A stretch of DNA of 32,455 nt. It comes from Porphyrobacter sp. IPPAS B-1204. Lineage in GTDB: Bacteria > Pseudomonadota > Alphaproteobacteria > Sphingomonadales > Sphingomonadaceae. The stretch lies in assembly GCA_003724185.1 (NCBI GenBank), contig RHGM01000006.1, positions 1 through 32,455 of the forward strand. Direction: 5' to 3'. Below the pieces are notes generated by a model. It had not been told where the DNA came from. It did not search any database and worked only from the letters and a program-made list of their open reading frames with translations. Made by a program: the position numbers and the translations under genes. How positions within the stretch are numbered: the stretch's first letter is position 1; every line of letters starts with the position of its first letter. Shown piece after piece: positions 23,803 to 32,455 of the stretch.

Positions 23803-24441
23803 ATGTCATTGAACCCCACGGCCCGCGAAGCCGAGCGTGAGCGGATTGCGCGCCACGTGCTCGATCTGGTCAAGGAACGCGGTTCGGAGATTCCGTGGAC
23901 CGTGGCGATGGCGGAAAGCGGGCTGACGCGGGCGCGGTTCGAGGCGCTGTTCGCCGATTACGACGACATGTTCGATGCGGTCGCGCAGACATGGCTTGCC
24001 CCGCAGCTGGCCGTGATGGAGGAGGTGCTTGCCACCAATCTTCCCCCGCAGCGCAAGATGTATGAATTCTTCCGCCGCCGCTTCGTGATCTCGCAGGAGC
24101 GGTTCCGCGCCGATCCGCAATTCTTCAGCATCCTGTGCGAAATGGGCGCGGCCAATTTCGAACGGGTGCGCTCCTATGTCGATCTGGCCGATCACTACCT
24201 GTGCGAACTGATCGCCGAGGCGCAGGCCGAAGGGTTTTTCGCAGGGCTGGAGATTGATGAGGCGCTGTCGCTGATCAACCAGATGATCAGCAACTACACC
24301 CTTCCCGATGCGCTGATCTATCTCGGCGACAAGCTGACCGAGCAGAAGCTGGCGCGGATCGTGGACACGATGTTCATCGGCCTGTCGGGCGAGGCGGGGG
24401 CCGATGCCTCGGGCGTGAACACGCTGAAGGTGGCGTCCTAA
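23803..24441 (+). CDS. TetR-family transcriptional regulator
   Basis: A 212-residue repressor-type protein. The N-terminal helix-turn-helix is REAERERIARHVLDLVKERG-SEIPWTVAMAESGLTRARFEALFADYDDMFDAVAQTW (about residues 8-66), followed by an all-helical ligand and dimer domain. The start ATG at 23803 has GAGGAGG 10 nt upstream; a GTG at 23794 is too close to it. Its 116-bp upstream gap after the DUF1295 gene suggests its own promoter. Targets may be the acyltransferase/DUF1295 pair or the convergent SnoaL-like gene, with which its stop codon overlaps by a few bases. The ligand is unknown. Confidence 0.88.
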   Translation: MSLNPTAREAERERIARHVLDLVKERGSEIPWTVAMAESGLTRARFEALFADYDDMFDAVAQTWLAPQLAVMEEVLATNLPPQRKMYEFFRRRFVISQERFRADPQFFSILCEMGAANFERVRSYVDLADHYLCELIAEAQAEGFFAGLEIDEALSLINQMISNYTLPDALIYLGDKLTEQKLARIVDTMFIGLSGEAGADASGVNTLKVAS

Positions 24442-24947
24442 GCCGCATCCCACCACGCGGCTGCCGGATCATCCGCCCCGCGTGTACCGCGCCGCTGCAG
24501 GCCATCGAACAGCCCGCCCGAAAGCTGCATTGTCGCAGGCTGGGTGCGGTTCCAGTCCATCACATAGAGCCGCTCTGCAATGCGCCAGCGGCCCTCATGC
24601 TTCACCAACCGGTCGAGATAGCGGCCGCCGACAACCAGTTCGGCCTCACCCTCCGGCGCGGGGATCAGGTGCAGCGCGACGCAGTTCGTCTCGGCCTTTG
24701 CCGTGCTGCCGGTGATCCGCATCACGGTGTTGGCAATATTGTGCTGGGTCAGCCGCATCGCGCCAAGGCCCGCCATCAGGCCGGGGATCACATCAGCGAC
24801 CGCGCGCAAGCCGTCACCGTAATCGATCATGGCATCAGGCGTGAAGACAGCGGCAAGCTGCTGAGCATCGCAGCGATCAATGCCGCGGCAATAGAGGCTG
24901 AGGGTTTCGGCAATCGCCAGCCGGTCGGCGCATTCGGTGAGGTCCAT
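24438..24947 (-). CDS. SnoaL-like (NTF2-fold) protein
   Basis: A 169-residue protein of the SnoaL/NTF2 superfamily, a cone-shaped alpha+beta fold used by polyketide cyclases, dehydratases and many uncharacterised enzymes. Typical features are the N-terminal helix DLTECADRLAIAETLSLYCRGIDRCDAQQLAAVFTPDAMIDYG, then TQHNIANTVMRI, ETNCVALHL and the ending GGRYLDRLVKHEGRWRIAERLYVMDWNR. Such proteins frequently neighbour sterol- or ring-degradation genes, but here it stands alone, with a terminator-like hairpin separating it from the M50-like gene upstream. Its stop codon overlaps the TetR gene's by 3 bp, tail to tail. Confidence 0.88.
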   Translation of the reverse strand: MDLTECADRLAIAETLSLYCRGIDRCDAQQLAAVFTPDAMIDYGDGLRAVADVIPGLMAGLGAMRLTQHNIANTVMRITGSTAKAETNCVALHLIPAPEGEAELVVGGRYLDRLVKHEGRWRIAERLYVMDWNRTQPATMQLSGGLFDGLQRRGTRGADDPAAAWWDAA

Positions 24948-24985
24948 GCGCGCCGGTTTACCGCACAGCCCTGCATGGCGGGACT

Positions 24986-25008
24986 GCCGAAAGCATCAGC
25001 GTTTCGGC
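24986..25008 (-). terminator. Hairpin directly after the M50-like gene
   Basis: GCCGAAA (24986-24992) pairs perfectly with TTTCGGC (25002-25008), beginning at the base after the TAA (25011-25009) on the minus strand. There is no U-run, so it is either a weak terminator or a transcript-end stabiliser ahead of the SnoaL-like gene. Confidence 0.45.
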
Positions 25009-25794
25009 TTATCTGCGCGGATCGCGCTTGAATTGCAGCACGTTGGCGGGGAGCTTCCTCGGCGGCGGGCGCAGGCGGTGTTCGGCCAGCGCATATTTCA
25101 GCGCCGCGCCCACCATCACGCCGGACAATAGCAGGATCAGACCCGCCCAGAACCAGTGCGGCAGGCCCAGCACGGCGGCGATCTGGCCGGTGTCCGACAG
25201 GATTGCCTGCCCTTCGATCACCGCTTGTTCGGTGAACAGGTAATTGAAATCGCGCAGCATGCTCATCGCGCCGAGCACGCCCAGAAATTGCAGGCTGAAC
25301 CGCGCAAAGCCGGGCGAGGCGCGCCACGCGACAAGGCCGAGGATGGCCGCGACGAGCGGCAGCACCCACAGCCCCGTGGGTGACCGCACCCAGATCACAA
25401 CGCTCAACAGGATCACCGCCGCCGACAACCACAGCACCGGACGCCACGCGCGCGGATGGGCGCTGGCGACAATCAGCAGCGCGCCCACAGCGCAGGGCGC
25501 CAGCGGCCCGCCAGCCGCAATCGCGGCATGGACGAGGCGCGATGCCTCCCCGGTGACCGCGCTTTCGGCCACGCCCGAACCGTTGGGGAAGATCATCAGC
25601 TGTTCGAAATGCTGGCCCATCAGCAGCGCGGTCAACCCGTGGCCCATCTCGTGAAACCACGTTGTCAGGATCGCGAAGGGGTAGATCAGGTAGGCGCCAA
25701 ACGGCAGGGCAGGCAGCATCGTCACGACCAGCCCTGCGACCACCAGCCGCCCGATGGCCTCGCCCTGCGAGCCGGGAGTGACCAGCGGCTGCAT
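25009..25794 (-). CDS. M50-like integral membrane zinc metalloprotease
   Basis: A 261-residue membrane protein with the zinc motif HEMGH (H48, E49, H52) in a hydrophobic helix (AILTTWFHEMGHGLTALLMG), as in site-2/M50-type intramembrane proteases. About six membrane segments follow, and FLGVLGAMSMLRDFNYLF carries an aspartate (D near 200) that could be the third zinc ligand. The tail is basic and cytoplasmic (RRPPPRK-like). No PDZ domain is present, so it resembles the M50B-like subgroup rather than RseP. The start at 25794 is 4 bp from the stop of the AI-2E-type transporter gene, so the two are co-transcribed. The substrate is unknown. Confidence 0.85.
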   Translation of the reverse strand: MQPLVTPGSQGEAIGRLVVAGLVVTMLPALPFGAYLIYPFAILTTWFHEMGHGLTALLMGQHFEQLMIFPNGSGVAESAVTGEASRLVHAAIAAGGPLAPCAVGALLIVASAHPRAWRPVLWLSAAVILLSVVIWVRSPTGLWVLPLVAAILGLVAWRASPGFARFSLQFLGVLGAMSMLRDFNYLFTEQAVIEGQAILSDTGQIAAVLGLPHWFWAGLILLLSGVMVGAALKYALAEHRLRPPPRKLPANVLQFKRDPRR

Positions 25795-25798
25795 CGGA

Positions 25799-26941
25799 TC
25801 AGCCTGCCGCAGCGGGGGAGTGATCGGGACTGTGGCCCGAGGCATCGACCGTGATGCCGTTGTCGCGCGCGGCTTCCTCGTCCTCGGCGCGCTGTTCGCG
25901 CAGGATCGACCAGCTGGCAAGGAACAGGCCTGCCACCAGCGGCCCCAGCACAATGCCCGAAAAGCCGACGAGGCTGATCCCGCCCAGCGTGGTGATGAGG
26001 ATGATCCAGTCGGGGATGCCGGTGTCGCGGCCGACCAGAATCGGGCGCAGGACATTGTCGGCGGACGAGATGATGAAGAAGCCCGCCAGCAGGACGAACA
26101 ATCCCTGCCAGGTGTCGCCGCTGACCAGCAGATAGATGCCGGCCGGCACCCACACCGCGCCCGATCCGATCACCGGCACCAGCGCGAAGATCGCCATGAT
26201 GACGCCGAACAACAGTGCCGATGGAACGCCCGCGATCATCAACGTGATCCAGCCCAGCGCGCCCTGCACCAGCGCGACCACACCCGTGCCCTTGATCGTG
26301 GCGCGCACGATGCCGAGGAAACGTTCGGCCAGCCGGTTGGCGATGCTGCGTTCCACCGGCACGGCGCACAGCACGGTGCGCCCGATCCGTTCGCCATCGC
26401 GCAGCAGGAAGAACATCACGTAAAGCGCCACGCCGAAGGACAGGAAAAAGCCCAAGGCTCCGCTGCCGATCGAGACCGCCTGGGTGGCGATCATCCCGGC
26501 GCTTTCGGTCAGCAATTCCTGAATCCGGGTCTGGATCATGGCGATATCCGCCCAGCCGCTCCGGTCGACCGCGTCACGCGCGACCTGGGGCAGGCTGGTG
26601 TAGACCGAATCGAACAGCGCCGCGAGGTCGATCGGCTGCTGCTGGAGGTTGGCGACCAGCACGATCGCCTGTTCAACCACCATCGTCGCGATCCATGCCG
26701 CCGGGACCAGCACAAGGATGAAGATGATCAGCAGCGAAAGCCCGGCCGCCGGATTGCGCCGCCCGCGCAGCCGCCGCAGGACATTGCGGTACAGCGGCTG
26801 GAACATGATCGCCGCCAGCGCCGCCCACAGCAGGGGCTGGGCAAAGGGATAGACGATCACCGCCATCAGCAGGCTGACCACCACAAGGATGATCAGAAAG
26901 CTGGCCTGTTGCAGTTCCTCGGTGCGGTGCGGCTGATTCAC
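25799..26941 (-). CDS. AI-2E family transporter (PerM/UPF0118)
   Basis: A 380-residue polytopic membrane protein of the AI-2 exporter/PerM family, whose members move small solutes or ions; individual substrates are mostly unproven. Visible features are an N-terminal helix pair (FLIILVVVSLLMAVIVYPFAQPLLWAALAAIMF), a soluble mid-region with a coil, and the C-terminal block of helices with GAVWVPAGIYLLVSGDTWQGLFVLLAGFF and DNVLRPILVGRDTGIPDWIILITTLGGI, a family hallmark. The GTG start at 26941 has AGGAC upstream. It lies 22 bp downstream of gyrB, so a gyrB read-through transcript is likely, and 4 bp ahead of the M50-like gene. Confidence 0.92.
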   Translation of the reverse strand: MNQPHRTEELQQASFLIILVVVSLLMAVIVYPFAQPLLWAALAAIMFQPLYRNVLRRLRGRRNPAAGLSLLIIFILVLVPAAWIATMVVEQAIVLVANLQQQPIDLAALFDSVYTSLPQVARDAVDRSGWADIAMIQTRIQELLTESAGMIATQAVSIGSGALGFFLSFGVALYVMFFLLRDGERIGRTVLCAVPVERSIANRLAERFLGIVRATIKGTGVVALVQGALGWITLMIAGVPSALLFGVIMAIFALVPVIGSGAVWVPAGIYLLVSGDTWQGLFVLLAGFFIISSADNVLRPILVGRDTGIPDWIILITTLGGISLVGFSGIVLGPLVAGLFLASWSILREQRAEDEEAARDNGITVDASGHSPDHSPAAAG

Positions 26942-26963
26942 CAGTGATGTCCTTGAGGAAGGG

Positions 26964-30394
<3,431 letters not shown>

Positions 30395-30485
30395 GTCTCT
30401 CTCCCTCGAAGCGCGTCCTGCCACTTGTGCGAGCCACTTCGCAAACCCTTTGCGCACGGGCCGCGCCTGCTTATGCATAGCGGCT

Positions 30486-32039
30486 ATGAACACCGAGATG
30501 ATGACCGCCCGCCTTGCCGAACCCTTCGGCAGCTTCCCCGACATCCTGATGGAATGGTCACGCATCAAGGGCGACGATCTGGCCCTGGTGGACGAAAAGC
30601 GCGAGGTTTACTGGGCCGAACTGGTCGGGCTGGTCGAACGGCTGGCGGCGCGGCTGGTGGAGACGGAGCTGCAGCGCGGGCAATCGGTCGCGATCCTCGG
30701 CACATCCACGGTGGAATATGCGCTGGTGTTCCTCGCCGCGATGCGCGCTGGCGGCGTGGCCGCGCCGCTGACCACCAGTGCCTCGGCCGAACAGCTTGCA
30801 GGCATGGCGCGGGATTCGGGCGCGATCCACCTGTTCATCGACGCTGCCAAGGCGGCGGAGCTGGGGCAGGACTTCATGGCCGATCTGATCCGCGTGCCTT
30901 TGGAGAGCATCGACCAGTGGATGGCCCCTCCCGGCAGCCGCGCTCCGGTGTTCACCCCTCAGCCCAAAGACCCGTTCAACATCATCTATTCCAGCGGCAC
31001 CACCGGCATCCCCAAGGGCATCGTCCATTCGCACCAGATGCGCTGGCGGCAGTTTGCCTCGACGGCTTTGAGTTACCTTGGCGCGGGGCTGGAGGTGCGT
31101 TCGCTCGCTTCGACCCCGCTTTATTCCAACACCACGATGGTCGCCTTCCTGCCGGTGCTGCTGGCGGGCGGCTGCGTGCGGGTGATGGGCAAGTTCGATT
31201 GCGCCAAGTGGCTCGCCCATGCGCAGGCTGACCGCACCACCATCACCATGCTGGTGCCGGTGCAATACCAGCGGCTGATGGATTTCGCCGGGTTCGATGA
31301 TTTCGACCTTTCGGCGATGAAGCTCAAATACTGCACCTCCGCGCCCTTCTCGGCGGAATTGAAGCGCGAGGTGCTGGCGCGGATGCCGGGCGGCCTCATC
31401 GAAATCTATTCGATGACCGAAGGCGGTGTCGTCTGCCTGCTGCCGTGCCACGAATTCCCCGACAAGCTCCACACCGTCGGCCGCCCCGCACCGGGGAGCG
31501 AGCTGAAGGTGCTGGACGACGAAGACCGCGAAGTGCCCCCCGGCACCCCCGGTAACATGATCGGTCGCAGCCTGACCATGATGAGCGGCTACAAGAACCG
31601 CCCCGACAAGACCGCCGAAGCCCAGTGGATCGACCCGGCCACGGGCGAAGCCTGGATGCGGATGGGGGACATCGGGCGGGTCGATGCGGAAGGCTTCGTC
31701 GAACTGGTGGGCCGCGCCAAGGACATGATCATCTCCGGCGGGTTCAACATCTATCCGTCAGACCTCGAAGCCGAGTTGTGCAAGGAACCCGGCGTCGCCG
31801 AAGCGGCTGTCGTCGGGATGCCCTCGCGCAAGTGGGGGGAAAGCCCGGTCGGCTTCGTGGTGCTGAAGGACGGCGCTGGCGACCCGGCGGCGATCATGGC
31901 GGCGGTGAACGAACGGCTGGGCAAGACCCAGCGCCTCGCCGCGCTGCACCCGATCGCCGAAATGCCGCGCAGCCATATCGGCAAACTGTTGAAGACCGAC
32001 CTGCGCGAGGAAGCGGCGCGGCTGGGCGGGGTGGAATAA
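30486..32039 (+). CDS. Acyl-CoA synthetase (ANL superfamily)
   Basis: A 517-residue AMP-forming acyl-CoA ligase. Motifs: P-loop IYSSGTTGIPKG (168-178), YSMTEGG, GDIGRVDAEGFVELVGRAKDMIISGGFNIYPSDLE and the catalytic lysine K500 in HIGKLLKTDL. It differs from the 571-residue synthetase at 9915-11630 in the segment after the P-loop (HSHQMRWRQFASTALSYLGAG), so it is a paralogue of a different subfamily; short- or medium-chain or aromatic acids are possible. The chosen ATG is 30486; another ATG at 30498 is plausible. It may use a weak promoter, TTGCGC-16-TATGCA, in the divergent gap. A strong hairpin follows the stop. Confidence 0.92.
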   Translation: MNTEMMTARLAEPFGSFPDILMEWSRIKGDDLALVDEKREVYWAELVGLVERLAARLVETELQRGQSVAILGTSTVEYALVFLAAMRAGGVAAPLTTSASAEQLAGMARDSGAIHLFIDAAKAAELGQDFMADLIRVPLESIDQWMAPPGSRAPVFTPQPKDPFNIIYSSGTTGIPKGIVHSHQMRWRQFASTALSYLGAGLEVRSLASTPLYSNTTMVAFLPVLLAGGCVRVMGKFDCAKWLAHAQADRTTITMLVPVQYQRLMDFAGFDDFDLSAMKLKYCTSAPFSAELKREVLARMPGGLIEIYSMTEGGVVCLLPCHEFPDKLHTVGRPAPGSELKVLDDEDREVPPGTPGNMIGRSLTMMSGYKNRPDKTAEAQWIDPATGEAWMRMGDIGRVDAEGFVELVGRAKDMIISGGFNIYPSDLEAELCKEPGVAEAAVVGMPSRKWGESPVGFVVLKDGAGDPAAIMAAVNERLGKTQRLAALHPIAEMPRSHIGKLLKTDLREEAARLGGVE

Positions 32040-32057
32040 CGGGCGCCAGATACAGCT

Positions 32058-32089
32058 CGGCCCGGCTCTCCTGACGGAGAACCGGGCCG
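32058..32089 (+). terminator. Long hairpin after the acyl-CoA synthetase gene
   Basis: A 14-bp stem with one mismatch, CGGCCCGGCTCTCC (32058-32071) against GGAGAACCGGGCCG (32076-32089), and a TGAC loop, starting 18 nt after the stop. The tail is only moderately T-rich (CTGTTGGTGT). It probably ends the plus-strand transcript ahead of the convergent microprotein gene. Confidence 0.6.
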
Positions 32090-32132
32090 CTGTTGGTGTC
32101 GCTTTGCTGGCGTCACACGTTGTTCAAGGCGG

Positions 32133-32157
32133 AAGCCTCAGACGATGTCAGAGGCTT
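32133..32157 (-). terminator. Hairpin after the microprotein gene
   Basis: AAGCCTCAGAC (32133-32143) pairs with GTCAGAGGCTT (32147-32157) with one mismatch and a GAT loop, 6 nt beyond the TAG of the small gene on the minus strand. There is no U-run; it may be a terminator or an RNA 3'-end stabiliser. Confidence 0.45.
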
Positions 32158-32163
32158 GAGGCC

Positions 32164-32244
32164 CTAGACGATGAACGTGTTGAACGCGGTGCCGCTGATG
32201 ACAACGGCGAGCACAAAGGCGACGGCCTTTTCGCTGATACGCAT
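32164..32244 (-). CDS. 26-residue single-pass membrane microprotein
   Basis: A very short gene with signs of being real. From ATG 32244 to TAG 32164 it encodes 26 residues: a short charged N-terminus (MRISEK) and one hydrophobic stretch (AVAFVLAVVISGTAF), ending NTFIV, a layout typical of tail-like small membrane proteins. An AGGGAA lies 9 nt upstream of the ATG, a promoter with 16-nt spacing lies about 75 nt further up, a strong hairpin sits in the leader, and a hairpin follows the stop. A longer in-frame reading from 32358 would begin upstream of the proposed transcription start and is unlikely. Function unknown; I recall similar short annotated proteins in sphingomonads, but cannot confirm it here. 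Confidence 0.65.
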   Translation of the reverse strand: MRISEKAVAFVLAVVISGTAFNTFIV

Positions 32245-32277
32245 GTTCTGTTTTCCCTGTTTTGTTGTTGTTTGGGA

Positions 32278-32318
32278 GCCCGGGCAATCGGGGGGGAGAG
32301 GGAGAGGACTGCCCGGGC
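32278..32318 (-). promoter_or_regulatory. Leader hairpin of the microprotein transcript
   Basis: GCCCGGGCA (32278-32286) pairs perfectly with TGCCCGGGC (32310-32318) around a 23-nt loop of G/A on the plus strand, meaning a pyrimidine-rich loop in the minus-strand RNA. It starts at about the first transcribed bases and ends 34 nt upstream of the start codon. Confidence 0.55.
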
Positions 32319-32326
32319 CGGAACAG

Positions 32327-32354
32327 CATATACAAAGCGCGGCGTAATTTTCAA
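32327..32354 (-). promoter_or_regulatory. Promoter of the microprotein gene
   Basis: On the minus strand TTGAAA (32354-32349), a 16-nt spacer and TATATG (32332-32327) form one of the better sigma-70-type matches in the window, within an AT-rich patch unlike the surrounding DNA. Transcription would start near 32320. Confidence 0.55.
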
Positions 32355-32455
32355 TCACCAGAAAGACTGAAAATAATTCATCACCGCAATCGAAAAAGGC
32401 AATAACACGCGCGGATTCGGGTGGCGTGGGGCCTCGCAGCTTGAGGCGCGCGCCT

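Noticed and set aside
30395..30485. Possible TTGCGC-16-TATGCA promoter for the second acyl-CoA synthetase
   Set aside because: The match is weak and lies so close to the start codon that a leaderless message would be needed, so it is mentioned only in the gene entry.

Overview
The window is GC-rich chromosomal DNA that reads as an alphaproteobacterium, most likely a sphingomonad of the Erythrobacter/Porphyrobacter type. This rests on protein style (a long TonB-dependent receptor, an FtsK with an extended linker, GlnD, a long proteobacterial GyrB), dense codon-overlapping genes and near-absent intergenic space. The species call is an inference from family resemblance; no rRNA or tRNA gene is present.

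Layout, left to right. (1) 1-4452: ftsK, a tiny free-standing copy of the FtsK gamma DNA-reading domain and a ThiE/TenI-type gene on the minus strand, divergent from a YggS-type PLP-homeostasis gene and a small unknown gene. (2) 4453-11630, minus strand: a TonB-dependent receptor with a structured 3' region and an upstream palindrome, then glnD downstream of an acyl-CoA synthetase gene. (3) 11828-15281, plus strand: lgt, a MidA-type methyltransferase carrying a very long Ala/Glu/Lys/Arg helix at its N-terminus, and a secreted DUF2147 protein. (4) 15290-15638: a compact element of about 349 bp, made of a GIY-YIG nuclease gene framed by 24-bp inverted palindromic repeats, sitting on the 3' end of a quaternary-amine-type ABC transporter operon (15594-17962, minus). 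(5) 18076-21528, plus: part of a leucine-degradation cluster (isovaleryl-CoA dehydrogenase, YciI-like, PhnA-like, methylcrotonyl-CoA carboxylase beta). (6) 21528-24441, plus: unknown protein, lysophospholipid acyltransferase-like, DUF1295 membrane protein, TetR regulator. (7) 24438-29537, minus: SnoaL-like protein, M50-like membrane zinc protease, AI-2E/PerM transporter, gyrB. (8) 29633 to the end: a PIG-L deacetylase divergent from a second acyl-CoA synthetase, then a 26-residue membrane microprotein gene with a good promoter and a leader hairpin.

Most genes are ordinary housekeeping or lipid/acyl-CoA genes. The parts that stand out are the GIY-YIG/inverted-repeat element, the helix-methyltransferase fusion with an unresolved start inside lgt, the orphan FtsK gamma domain beside ftsK, a possible shared divergent promoter giving leaderless starts, and the microprotein at the right end. 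Motifs and coordinates were read directly from the sequence; no database search was possible.
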